Positions 22,768 through 30,666 of a stretch of 34,627 nucleotides of DNA are shown in pieces. How positions within the stretch are numbered: the first letter of the stretch is position 1; the number at the start of each line of letters is the position of its first letter. Made by a program: the position numbers and the translations under genes. Where the stretch lies: positions 1 to 34,627 of IMG/VR virus record IMGVR_UViG_3300032294_001716. One strand, 5' to 3'. The notes under the pieces are model-generated. The model ran no database searches. It saw only the letters and a list, made by a program, of their open reading frames with translations, and was not told the origin of the DNA. The stretch is from a virus.

Positions 22768-23065
22768 TAGTCATTCCTGGTGTTTGATTTTCAACATCCC
22801 AAATAGGTTTATAGTCTGGCTGGGCAAATATAAGCTCTGCAAGCGCATCTTTGCTGGTTGGTAGAGAATCATAACGTTCTCTTAATTTTGGTAACCAGCG
22901 TTTAATTAAATCGTCATAACACATATCATATTTATGGCTAATAACCCAATTAACACGTCTTTCCATATCAGAAACAAAAATGTCTAAGTTGACGTTGTCT
23001 TGCAGTACTTTAATTTGTGTTGGGTTCAGTTCATATACTTGTTTGGAGTTTACAAAAAATTTCAT
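22757..23065 (-). CDS. Small conserved-looking fibre-operon protein, 102 aa
   Basis: The start is set at ATG 23065 (MKFFVNSKQVYEL) with AAAGGA eight bases upstream; the longer frame would need a TTG. The product is charged and helical (IKVLQDNVNLDIFVSDMERR, DDLIKRWLPKLRERYDSLPT, ALAELIFAQPDYKPI). Small genes like this between fibre genes are often fibre chaperones or tail assembly proteins; that is inference. It overlaps the 22767 fibre start by 11 bp. Confidence 0.78.
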   Translation of the reverse strand: MKFFVNSKQVYELNPTQIKVLQDNVNLDIFVSDMERRVNWVISHKYDMCYDDLIKRWLPKLRERYDSLPTSKDALAELIFAQPDYKPIWDVENQTPGMTNEQ

Positions 23066-23084
23066 AATCAAAATCCTTTCTTGT

Positions 23085-24302
23085 TTAACATATTAAATAA
23101 CCACTAAAATTTGATCTTGGATCATTAATTGCACCAAAAATATCAACTACTTGTGTATTTGTTCCGCCATTGACATTTATACGCACAAATGCCGTATCGC
23201 CTGCTGTCATAGCTACAAAAATTGTAGGATTAGTTACTGATAAATTTGTAGCAAACGTAAGAATATTTGCATTAGGTTGTATATCACTGAGTGTATATGT
23301 TAACGATGTTGTTACTAGTTGTGTAAAATATTGACCATGATTTACTAAACCTGTTAAATATAACGAATAAGTAAAAGCATATCGACCAGTTGCAGGTGCT
23401 GTAAAAAGCCCAGTTGCATTGTTATAATTGCTTCCTTGATCAAATGTCTCAGTATTAAATACTATTTGATAATTAGTACCATTACCAGTGACGTTAGCGA
23501 TGGTAGCGTTAACATAGGCATGAAAAGCACATTGCAACGGCAGGTTGATTTGAGAATTTGATGCAGTAAAAGTAAAAAAATTGCCTAACCCTAAAGCTGA
23601 ACTGTTAGCTATTACAAATTGATCTGTACTTGTGTCTATACCCAAAGCTATAGCTCTGACCCCATAATTCACAAATCTTAAAGAAGCGTCTCCTCCAGTA
23701 GCGCCGGCTTGCAGAGCAACACTGCATTCAATCTGACAAGAACTACCAGCTGTGGTAGTATTATTAATAGCTCTAAATGCATCAAATTGAGCGCCTGGCA
23801 CAACACCTAAAAATTGTGCTCCATATGTGCCAGCAGCGTTAAATCCATTGACAGTTAGGGCTGTCCCCGCTGCTGCAGGAGTATTAATACTTACACGACC
23901 ATCTTGATCTAAAATCATGCGTTGACCAAGCGCACCTGCAGTGGATGTAGTAAACCAATCCATACCGCCTGAAACATAGCCTGCAGCAACATTGGTTGAA
24001 TATATTCTTTGCATTGCGGCTAGACGATCTACACTACCACTTTGACCATAAGCTTCTAATTGCCAAATAACATCATTTGCCGTAATAGTGCCAGTAGTAT
24101 ATCTTTTAAAATTTCGAAAATAGACTGGCTGTGCATCATTACTAAGCTGTACGCAACTTAACGTTGGTGCTCCACCAAAACTTTGTTGAGTAACAACAAC
24201 GCTATCAGCTATTGTGCTATATACGGTCAACGCCGCACCAGATGTAGGGCCGTTAACAGTAAACCCTGTACTTTGATTATTTATTGAATTTCTTACTGGC
24301 AT
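23085..24302 (-). CDS. Tail fibre/spike with C-terminal C1q-like domain (copy 2)
   Basis: The 405-residue product has a shorter stalk than copy 1 but the same succession: RMILDQDGRVSINTPAAAGT (intramolecular repeat also seen in other fibres), VRAIALGIDTSTDQFVIANS, INLPLQCAFHAYVNATIANV, then a C1q-like head with YNNATGLFTAPATGRYAFTY and closing NFSGYLIC. Head loops differ strongly from copy 1, as expected for different receptor targets. One base separates it from the fibre gene at 24304. Likely a second receptor-binding protein or alternate head. Confidence 0.86.
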   Translation of the reverse strand: MPVRNSINNQSTGFTVNGPTSGAALTVYSTIADSVVVTQQSFGGAPTLSCVQLSNDAQPVYFRNFKRYTTGTITANDVIWQLEAYGQSGSVDRLAAMQRIYSTNVAAGYVSGGMDWFTTSTAGALGQRMILDQDGRVSINTPAAAGTALTVNGFNAAGTYGAQFLGVVPGAQFDAFRAINNTTTAGSSCQIECSVALQAGATGGDASLRFVNYGVRAIALGIDTSTDQFVIANSSALGLGNFFTFTASNSQINLPLQCAFHAYVNATIANVTGNGTNYQIVFNTETFDQGSNYNNATGLFTAPATGRYAFTYSLYLTGLVNHGQYFTQLVTTSLTYTLSDIQPNANILTFATNLSVTNPTIFVAMTAGDTAFVRINVNGGTNTQVVDIFGAINDPRSNFSGYLIC

Positions 24303-24303
24303 A

Positions 24304-26370
24304 TTACACCACGTTTAAGTTACCAACACTACTTAGGGTAACCCATGTAGTATTAGCGGTTATACATAATAACTCTAAAGCATCGTATTGGTTGGTGCTA
24401 TCAATTGATCCACCAGTACCGACAGTTGTTGCTGTATTGCCAAAATTGATAGTTTGACCAGCGTTTTGCGCACACTTCCACCCACCAGCACCTTTACCAG
24501 CAATACGAACACGATCACCCACTGCAGCCGTAGCAGGCAATGTTAAAGTAACAAGGCCAGCATTGTTAGCAATATAGCCAGAGTCGACAGCCATAGCTTG
24601 TGATGTGCCTGTAACTTCTGTCCATGCTATGCCGTTGGTGCTTGCGATGGTAATAGTATTAGCTCCTGGTGTTACACTAATACCAGCACCTGCTGTTATT
24701 GTTGCAGTACCAAGTTGATCACTAGCCATTGTTACTACTTTGGCTACTGAACCTACGTCAACGCCGTCAATGCCAGCAATAAAACATTTGTTTTGTTGGA
24801 ATGAACCTGAACCAGATATCCCTATGCGAATTGCGTTAGACTGACCAGTTACCCCAGCGTTACCAATACAAATATTACTTGAATCAGCTAAGGTATAATT
24901 CTGACCACCATTATCGTTATAATTACCTAATATGATATTGTAGGAACCTGTGGTAATAAATAACCCCGCACCATAACCTATACCAATATTATTACTACCT
25001 GAAACTAAACTTTGATAAGCCTGTCCAACAGCAGTATTAAAGCTGCCAGTAGTCAACACTGTTAAAGCTGTAGGAGCAAGAGCGGTATTATGAGTACCAG
25101 AGGTAACGTTTGATAGAGTACTCGTACCCAGTCCTGTATTGTTGGTGCCTGTTAACGTAAAATTACCCGAAACAACGCCTACAAACGTATTAGTAGCACC
25201 ATAATTGTGTATAAATCTATTACCACCAGCAGTTATTACACCAGTTGCACCACTTGTAGTAGTAGTCAAATTAATATTGCCAGCAGATAAAGTTAAATCT
25301 CCTGCAGTTATAGTTTCACCACCACCAACAATAGTTAGCGCAGTCCCAGATACAGGTGTAGAAATGGTAACATTCCTGTTTGTTGAAATGCCTATTGCTT
25401 CATCAACCATGCCAATTCGTATAGACATTGGCAAAACAGTACCAGTTCCAAGAAAACCACTTATTAACTTTACTGACGCATTGTCTATTTGCAGCTGTCC
25501 AAAGCCAGAATTAGTAGGATCTGATCTATTACTTACTACAATACTTGCTATTGTATTTGCTCCAGACGGAATTATTAAAGGGCTAGTATCCATGTTAGCG
25601 CCATTAGATTGGATGCATAACCTATTAATATAAGGCGTCGGTGTATCCATATCGCCTTTAATTCTTTGTCCTACAGAACTAAAGTTTAAGTTGCTGCCAG
25701 CTATTGTTAATGCATCTCCAGATACAGGTCCATTAATTGTTACATTACCATCTGCCGAAATATTCATTCGCGTATTTATAGCAGCATAAGTAGTAGGACG
25801 TGTTCTAAATTGCAAACTACCACTAACAGACGCACCGTTTACAGTCTCCGCTTGCGCTCGGATATCAGCTGCTTCGATTGCGGTACCACCCTGAAAACCT
25901 CTAAACTCTAAGCGACCAAGATCGTCAGACGCGTTTACATCTGCTGTACCAACCCTAGATCTAGTAAAATGAATATGCGGACTATTGATGGCTGTCGCGT
26001 TTGCGGTTCTTAAGTTAATATTCGGGCCAGTGCCATTATTGGTAACCTGTAAAGCTGGTATGGTAGTGTCTGGATTATTTATAATTACTTCACCAACATT
26101 ACTAATAACCATTCTTTGAGTGCTTGCAGTAACTGAGTCAGGGTGTGTATAAAACTCTAAGTTACTGCCTATACGGTTAGCTGCAATCGTACCACTTGCA
26201 GTTGATGTAATAGCACTAGTTAGCAAGTAACCACTTCCATCAAACCCGTAAAATTGGAACTCTCCAAGTCCATCACCTGCTAAAACAGCACCATTATTTC
26301 GATCTTTTTGAAATCTAAACGTTGGCGATTGAATACCAACTTGTTTGTTTATAAAGCTATTGTATGCCAT
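24304..26370 (-). CDS. Large tail fibre with YadA-head-like repeats
   Basis: The 688-residue product has repeating fibre blocks (RMVISNVGEVIINNPD and similar, several times in residues about 20-360), then a region rich in NTGLG, HNTALAP, FNTAVGQ and NNIGIGYGAG (about 405-480), the pattern of left-handed beta-roll heads in trimeric adhesins. A C-terminal domain (about 600-688: YIANNAGLVTLTLPATAAVG, VRIAGKGAGGWKCAQNAGQT) is of a type common at the end of environmental phage fibres. It is the longest fibre gene. It overlaps its upstream neighbour by one base. Confidence 0.86.
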   Translation of the reverse strand: MAYNSFINKQVGIQSPTFRFQKDRNNGAVLAGDGLGEFQFYGFDGSGYLLTSAITSTASGTIAANRIGSNLEFYTHPDSVTASTQRMVISNVGEVIINNPDTTIPALQVTNNGTGPNINLRTANATAINSPHIHFTRSRVGTADVNASDDLGRLEFRGFQGGTAIEAADIRAQAETVNGASVSGSLQFRTRPTTYAAINTRMNISADGNVTINGPVSGDALTIAGSNLNFSSVGQRIKGDMDTPTPYINRLCIQSNGANMDTSPLIIPSGANTIASIVVSNRSDPTNSGFGQLQIDNASVKLISGFLGTGTVLPMSIRIGMVDEAIGISTNRNVTISTPVSGTALTIVGGGETITAGDLTLSAGNINLTTTTSGATGVITAGGNRFIHNYGATNTFVGVVSGNFTLTGTNNTGLGTSTLSNVTSGTHNTALAPTALTVLTTGSFNTAVGQAYQSLVSGSNNIGIGYGAGLFITTGSYNIILGNYNDNGGQNYTLADSSNICIGNAGVTGQSNAIRIGISGSGSFQQNKCFIAGIDGVDVGSVAKVVTMASDQLGTATITAGAGISVTPGANTITIASTNGIAWTEVTGTSQAMAVDSGYIANNAGLVTLTLPATAAVGDRVRIAGKGAGGWKCAQNAGQTINFGNTATTVGTGGSIDSTNQYDALELLCITANTTWVTLSSVGNLNVV

Positions 26371-27032
26371 TAGAACACCTCATAACTTGTACCATTAAAA
26401 ATAAATTGAGCAGCACCAAAAGCCAGATTAATTATATAGGTAGTTGCGCCATCTAAATTTACAGCACCACTAACAGTAGTAACCGTAATATTATTAGTAT
26501 TGGCTAAACCTAATCTATCTTTTATTATCCAATATTCACCAGTTGTAGGTGCATTTGGTAATTGTATTGTAATAGCGCCGCCACTTACATCACAAGATAT
26601 AAAAAGATTACTTACTAAAGCTACATAATTAGCATTTACGCCAACATAAGCCAAAATAGGTGATGTGCTGCTTGCAATAGTAATACTGCCTGGAGCGTTG
26701 GTAATTGTTATATTGGTGCCTGCTGTTAGTGTAGCTAATACTGGATCATTTCCCGTGCTACCTATAGGTATTTGACCATCAGTTGCAGCAGCTAAAGAAG
26801 TCAAACTTCCTCCAGCATTACCAACTTGTAAACAATGATTAGTTGTGCCAGTCAAACTAAATTGTATTGTGTGGGGTCCTGTACCAGTGGTAGTAATGTT
26901 ATTACCACTTACCAAATTAATATTATTAGCACCATCAGGTGTCACAGGTATCGTACCTGCGCTTGGGCTTAGTTTCTCAGTAACGGTAAAGGGTGGATAC
27001 ACCCCACGATTAAGAATACCACTTTGTGACAT
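26370..27032 (-). CDS. Short tail fibre protein, 220 aa
   Basis: The product has a linker with GNAGGSLTSLAAATDGQIPI then GSTGNDPVLATLTAGTNITI (residues about 72-112), as in many phage fibres, and a compact C-terminal beta domain (FISCDVSGGAITIQLPNAPT, GEYWIIKDRLGLANTNNITV, ending FIFNGTSYEVF). The N-terminus is short and Pro-rich. It shares the one-base overlap style of the fibre operon (stop/start at 26370). A receptor-binding or fibre-tip role is likely. Confidence 0.82.
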   Translation of the reverse strand: MSQSGILNRGVYPPFTVTEKLSPSAGTIPVTPDGANNINLVSGNNITTTGTGPHTIQFSLTGTTNHCLQVGNAGGSLTSLAAATDGQIPIGSTGNDPVLATLTAGTNITITNAPGSITIASSTSPILAYVGVNANYVALVSNLFISCDVSGGAITIQLPNAPTTGEYWIIKDRLGLANTNNITVTTVSGAVNLDGATTYIINLAFGAAQFIFNGTSYEVF

Positions 27033-27040
27033 AGTTTCTC

Positions 27041-27388
27041 CTAAACTGTGCTAGCGTATATAGCCGTTACATACAAATTTCCACTTGTAGGAGCAGCTCC
27101 AGCACGTTTCACATAAATGCGTTTTTGCGCCTGCAGTTCTAGTACGCCAGCTTGTGCTGAAGCATTACCTGTAAAGTCGTATAAAACAAAACCGTTAGCT
27201 GCTACAATATCTTGGTCGTCAATACCGTTAAAAGATATTAATGCACTCTCATCGGTTTCATTAGAAATTTTTAATATACGTATTGGATTGTTAAATACAC
27301 CGCCTACAGCAGCGTAATTAGCTCCTATGCCACCAAAAGCAATAGACCGCAACGTTTCAAATTTTATAATTGCTGCACTTGTTAACAT
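27041..27388 (-). CDS. Small beta-rich virion protein A, 115 aa
   Basis: The start is set at ATG 27388 (MLTSAAIIKF) because AGGAG lies seven bases before it; the longer frame would run into the previous gene. The core reads IRILKISNETDESALISFNG then DDQDIVAANGFVLYDFTGN, closing with KRIYVKRAGAA and NLYVTAIYA. It resembles its neighbour at 27397 (ISF-G-D pattern), so the two are probably tandem paralogues. Likely a small tail or fibre-base protein; function unknown. Confidence 0.8.
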   Translation of the reverse strand: MLTSAAIIKFETLRSIAFGGIGANYAAVGGVFNNPIRILKISNETDESALISFNGIDDQDIVAANGFVLYDFTGNASAQAGVLELQAQKRIYVKRAGAAPTSGNLYVTAIYASTV

Positions 27389-27396
27389 ATTATCTC

Positions 27397-27723
27397 CTAG
27401 CAATAATAACCAGATATAGTAACAGCTGTTCCACCACCTGCGCCTTTGATAAAAATAGTATCACGAGCAGAAAACAAACTAACTTTGTTGTTTGGCAAAC
27501 TATTTGTTTGTGTGTTTATTTCAAAAACTTGTCCCGATAAAACATATTCATGATCTGTTGCACCATCAAAACTTATGGTTATAGGGTTATTTGTTTGATT
27601 AACTATTCTTAAAAAAAACACTGCATTTGGCAAAGTAAGCTGAGGAGCTGCAGGATATGCTGCTGGCACTGCTGCCGCAAGTATTGTAGTTAGCGGAATG
27701 GCTTTGACTGTATTTTGTGGCAT
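27397..27723 (-). CDS. Small beta-rich virion protein B, 108 aa
   Basis: The core FFLRIVNQTNNPITISFDGA then TDHEYVLSGQVFEIN and the end RDTIFIKGAGGGTAVTISGY match the order of segments in the neighbour at 27041: RI-N-T-ISF-G--D--V--G--(I/Y)-(I/V)K--G--V--(I/S)-Y. This points to tandem duplication with divergence. The start has AAAGG. Likely a component of the fibre attachment. Confidence 0.8.
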   Translation of the reverse strand: MPQNTVKAIPLTTILAAAVPAAYPAAPQLTLPNAVFFLRIVNQTNNPITISFDGATDHEYVLSGQVFEINTQTNSLPNNKVSLFSARDTIFIKGAGGGTAVTISGYYC

Positions 27724-27732
27724 GTTATACCT

Positions 27733-27930
27733 TTAAACTATTTCAGGTTTTACTGGTTCTTCAACTGGCTTCATTTGCTGGGCTTGTTGTTTATGTATTT
27801 CTATAGCATTCATAAACAATTCGTATGATCCATCAATAACACTACCCCAAGACATACCTACTGGTACATGTAAAGAAATAATATGATCACCTTTTTTGCA
27901 TTCAATTACTACTATGTTTTTAGTTTCCAT
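27733..27930 (-). CDS. Small conserved-looking fibre-operon protein, 65 aa
   Basis: The start is set at METKNIVV (27930) with AAAGGA about seven bases upstream. The product has an N-terminal strand pattern (NIVVIECKKGDHIISLHVPV), then GMSWGSVIDGSYELFMNAIE as helix and a Gln/Pro/Glu tail. Proteins of this kind occur widely beside phage fibre genes, but I know no function. It follows the hairpin at 27959. Confidence 0.75.
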   Translation of the reverse strand: METKNIVVIECKKGDHIISLHVPVGMSWGSVIDGSYELFMNAIEIHKQQAQQMKPVEEPVKPEIV

Positions 27931-27958
27931 AACTAATCCTTTCAATTTTACAAAATAA

Positions 27959-27993
27959 TAGCCCTATATAATTTGAAAAGCTATATAGGGCTA
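27959..27993 (-). terminator. Perfect 12-bp hairpin, probable attenuator after the first fibre gene
   Basis: TAGCCCTATATA (27959-27970) and TATATAGGGCTA (27982-27993) pair over 12 bp with an 11-nt loop. On the minus strand TTATTTT follows. It lies between the first gene of the fibre operon (28026-28751) and the rest, so it likely makes the first gene more abundant than those downstream. Confidence 0.75.
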
Positions 27994-28025
27994 CAAGAGG
28001 AGAAAATGAAACAACAAATTTAATA

Positions 28026-28751
28026 TTATGATTGCCTAATTATTACGTAAGCAAATGAACCAGTGTCTGTACCAGCAGCAGCACCAGTGGCATCAACAGA
28101 ACTAACAACAAAGTTTGTAGCAGCGTTAATAACATAAGTTAAGAATCCTACTGCACCACCACCAGCTGTTATACGAGACAAAAGAATACGATCATTGGCA
28201 GCGATATTTGTATTAGCAATCGTAACTGTACCAGCAGCTAATGTAGCTGTACCAATAAAGTCAGTTGCAGCGCCGCCATTAATAATTAATTTTTTACCAG
28301 CTGTAGATATTTCTAAATCAGAAACTACAGAAACAGCAGCAGTTGCATTCAAGGCAAGAGTTGAACCAGCTGTAGCTGAACCAATGGATACAGTTTTTGC
28401 CGCAGCACCTGTACCTATTGAAATTGTTTGCACAGCAGCATCAGCCCCAAGGCTTACGTTACCAGCAGTTTGAGTAATGCCACCAGTAAAAGTAGAAGCT
28501 CCATTTACAGCAAGCGATGTAAATACAGCAGCACCACCATTGTTACTTTGTACTACCCATACAGCATTACCAGCACTATTTTTAATAAAAATGTATGATA
28601 ATTGTCCTGCTTGGTCTACCCAAATTTGACCTACCACAGCTTTATCAGCAGCCGTTGGCGCTCTTTGCGCTACAATAGGATCTGGAAAAGATGCTAATTG
28701 CGGATTTGGATAACCATAAACTGTGTTACTTCTACTTACTTTAGTTGCCAT
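28026..28751 (-). CDS. Fibre protein, first gene of the fibre operon, 241 aa
   Basis: The N-terminal part (YGYPNPQLASFPDPIVAQRA then VGQIWVDQAGQLSYIFIKNS, about 13-63) is of the type that attaches environmental phage fibres. The middle is an Ala/Thr/Gly-rich beta repeat (SIGTGAAAKTVSIGSATAGS). The C-terminus (NIAANDRILLSRITAGGGAV, then FAYVIIRQS) is a common fibre-end domain. AAGGTCAATT precedes the ATG. It lies nearest the divergent promoter and is separated from the rest by an attenuator, suggesting the highest copy number. Confidence 0.82.
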   Translation of the reverse strand: MATKVSRSNTVYGYPNPQLASFPDPIVAQRAPTAADKAVVGQIWVDQAGQLSYIFIKNSAGNAVWVVQSNNGGAAVFTSLAVNGASTFTGGITQTAGNVSLGADAAVQTISIGTGAAAKTVSIGSATAGSTLALNATAAVSVVSDLEISTAGKKLIINGGAATDFIGTATLAAGTVTIANTNIAANDRILLSRITAGGGAVGFLTYVINAATNFVVSSVDATGAAAGTDTGSFAYVIIRQS

Positions 28752-28780
28752 AATTGACCTTCAAATAAAAATTAAATAAC

Positions 28781-28831
28781 ATCATGCACACAATTATTTA
28801 AATTGACAAATTTCTTCTATTTTGCTATAAA
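28781..28831. promoter_or_regulatory. Divergent promoter pair with overlapping -35 boxes
   Basis: Plus strand: TTGACA (28803-28808), 17-bp spacer ending TGC, TATAAA (28826-28831), so also an extended -10. Minus strand: TTGTCA (28809-28804), 17-bp spacer, CATGAT (28786-28781). The -35 boxes overlap by five bases, so two RNA polymerases cannot bind at once. The pair drives the regulator/terminase/portal set one way and the fibre operon the other. Confidence 0.72.
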
Positions 28832-28863
28832 TATATTTAAATACTTTTACATCTAAATACAAA

Positions 28864-29049
28864 ATGACAAAATATATAAATTTTAAAATAGATCCAGCAT
28901 TGCATACAGCATTAAAAATATATTCTGCTAGAAAAAATGTTACGGTTTGCAAAATATTAGAAGATTTAATTATAAAAGAACTTGAAAGAAACAAGATATT
29001 GGAGGAAGAATGGATTACGATCAAAAAAACATGCAATACCAACACTTAG
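28864..29049 (+). CDS. Ribbon-helix-helix (Arc/CopG-like) DNA-binding protein, 61 aa
   Basis: KYINFKIDPALHTALKIYSA then RKNVTVCKILEDLIIKELE (residues 3-41) fits a ribbon-helix-helix fold: a basic N-terminal strand, helix A, a turn at RKNVTV, helix B. Such proteins bind as dimers to operators. It is the first gene after the divergent promoter, so autoregulation and control of the fibre operon are plausible. No good Shine-Dalgarno is visible before the ATG; translation may start on a short leader from the promoter at 28803. The antisense frame at 28794-29045 is a shadow. Confidence 0.78.
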   Translation: MTKYINFKIDPALHTALKIYSARKNVTVCKILEDLIIKELERNKILEEEWITIKKTCNTNT

Positions 29050-29162
29050 TTAAAGAGCTTCAAAGTTACGATTTAAAAAATGATCCAGAAAAAATTTATA
29101 TAACTATTAATAGGTTAACTATTTTATTAGATGAAGTTTGGGTAGAAAATGGATACGAATAA
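29010..29162 (+). CDS. Tiny ORF after the RHH gene, 50 aa
   Basis: ATG 29010 has GGAGGAAGA immediately upstream, a strong ribosome site. The product is acidic and helical (MDYDQKNMQYQHLVKELQSY, IYITINRLTILLDEVWVENG). It overlaps the RHH gene by 40 bp and the next tiny ORF by 14 bp. Unknown function. The strong ribosome site makes it likely to be translated. Confidence 0.62.
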   Translation: MDYDQKNMQYQHLVKELQSYDLKNDPEKIYITINRLTILLDEVWVENGYE

Positions 29163-29283
29163 AGAAGAAGAGTACAAAAAAATAGTGCATGAATTATTTC
29201 ACGCAAGAATAAATAGGTCATACACAAACTTATTAAATCTAATTATGAAATGCGATAAGATATTAGACTTAATAAAAAAATAA
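29149..29283 (+). CDS. Tiny ORF before the terminase gene, 44 aa
   Basis: ATG 29149 opens 45 codons ending in TAA at 29281-29283. The product is charged and helical (EEEYKKIVHELFHARINRSY then TNLLNLIMKCDKILDLIKK). Overlap with the preceding ORF and the 12-bp gap to the terminase suggest coupled translation. The ribosome site is weak. It is too short for a normal small terminase subunit, though helical. Confidence 0.5.
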   Translation: MDTNKEEEYKKIVHELFHARINRSYTNLLNLIMKCDKILDLIKK

Positions 29284-29295
29284 GCAGGAAGAGTA

Positions 29296-30666
29296 ATGAG
29301 CAATGTTGAAGTACAAATCACTTTGGATAAATTCAAATTGCGGTGGTATCAGGAAGAGCTTTGGGATACTATTGAGGAAGGCAAATCAAAACGTGTGTTG
29401 TATATTGCAAGTCGTCGTGCTGGCAAAGATATTTTATGCTGGAACTTGGCTATTAGGCAATGTATTAAAAAACCATGTTTAGTGTTTTACGTGCTACCTA
29501 CGTATGCTCAAGGGCGTAAAGCTATCTGGGACGCTATAACCATAGACGGTACAAAGTTTTTAGATTTTATACCTAAGCAATTAATTACTAGCATGAACCA
29601 AAACGAAATGAAAATACGTTTTTTTAATGATAGTGTGTTGCAGATTATTGGTGGTGATTCTTATGACACATCTTTGGTAGGTACAAACCCATACGCAGTT
29701 ATCTTGAGTGAATACAGTTTAATGCCTTCGGAAATTTTTAGCTTTATTCGTCCCATATTGGCGGCCAATGGTGGTTGGTGTATAGCTAACGGAACACCAA
29801 GAGGCAAAAACCATATGTGGCACTTGTACAAAATTGCTCAAGAACTTCCTGAGTGGAAAATATTTACTCACAAAGCTAGTGAGATAGGACATATACCTGA
29901 AGACGTTTTAGCTAATGAAAAAGCTCAAATGGACGAAGGTTTATATTTGCAAGAGTATGAATGCAGTTTTGATCGTGGTATTAGTGGATCTTATTATGGT
30001 ACACATTTAGATGCGCTAAAGCTTAAAGGACAGGTAACATCAGTGTCTTGGGAGCCAGGACTTTTGGTGTATACAGCGTGGGATATTGGGGTCAACGATC
30101 AGACCTGCATTATATTTTTTCAAATAGTAGGTAATGGTACTGTTATACGAATAATAGACTGTTACAGTAACACAGGATTAGGCTTAGACCACTATGCCAA
30201 GTTAATACAAGAAAAGCCTTATAAGTATGGTGACCATTACGCGCCTCATGACATAAAAGTAAGGGAGTGGGGCGGTGGTGCTGTTACCAGATATGAAAAA
30301 GCGCGGCAACTAGGTATTACGTTCAAGCTAGTAGACCAAGTGCCAGTGATTGATGGTATTGAAAACGTATGGACGCATATTTCAAAGTTTTGGATTGATG
30401 CAGAAAAATGTCGTTCTTTGTTAAACGCTATGGAAAACTATCGTAAAATATGGGACGATGCTAAATCAGTATATCTGAACAAGCCTTTGCATAACTGGGC
30501 GTCAAACTATTGTGATGCTTTGCGTTACATGTGTTTATCAATACACAAAGCTGGACATCGTGGACTTAGCTCAGAAGAGTTTGAACGCAAAAAAGCTGAA
30601 GCGTTATACGGCAACCAAGATTTACCAAGATTTTTTAGAAACACTAATTACGATAGATACTCATGA
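29296..30666 (+). CDS. terL: Terminase large subunit
   Basis: The 456-residue product has the two terminase domains. ATPase: Walker A-like SRRAGKD at residues 39-45, Walker B and catalytic Glu in AVILSEY (134-140, Glu139), coupling motif IANGTPRGKNH at 163-173. Nuclease (RNase H-like): Asp263 in AWDIG, Asp288 in RIIDCY, HD at 318-319, and Asp408 in NYCDALRYM. It pumps DNA into the procapsid and cuts it. AGGAAG upstream supports ATG 29296. It overlaps the exported ankyrin gene by four bases (ATGA), so that cargo gene is tied to packaging gene expression. Confidence 0.95.
   Translation: MSNVEVQITLDKFKLRWYQEELWDTIEEGKSKRVLYIASRRAGKDILCWNLAIRQCIKKPCLVFYVLPTYAQGRKAIWDAITIDGTKFLDFIPKQLITSMNQNEMKIRFFNDSVLQIIGGDSYDTSLVGTNPYAVILSEYSLMPSEIFSFIRPILAANGGWCIANGTPRGKNHMWHLYKIAQELPEWKIFTHKASEIGHIPEDVLANEKAQMDEGLYLQEYECSFDRGISGSYYGTHLDALKLKGQVTSVSWEPGLLVYTAWDIGVNDQTCIIFFQIVGNGTVIRIIDCYSNTGLGLDHYAKLIQEKPYKYGDHYAPHDIKVREWGGGAVTRYEKARQLGITFKLVDQVPVIDGIENVWTHISKFWIDAEKCRSLLNAMENYRKIWDDAKSVYLNKPLHNWASNYCDALRYMCLSIHKAGHRGLSSEEFERKKAEALYGNQDLPRFFRNTNYDRYS

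Noticed and set aside
25205-25633. 142-aa plus-strand frame within the large fibre gene
   Set aside because: Antisense shadow of a repetitive Thr/Val/Ala-rich fibre; no ribosome site.
28006-28023. Five-codon ORF (MKQQI) with AGAGGAGA ribosome-like site on the plus strand
   Set aside because: Too short, on the strand opposite to the operon, with no plus-strand promoter; the purine run is probably chance near the fibre gene end.
21208-28751. Repetitive fibre genes as CRISPR or tandem DNA repeats
   Set aside because: Repeats are at protein level (beta repeats) and not regular in DNA.
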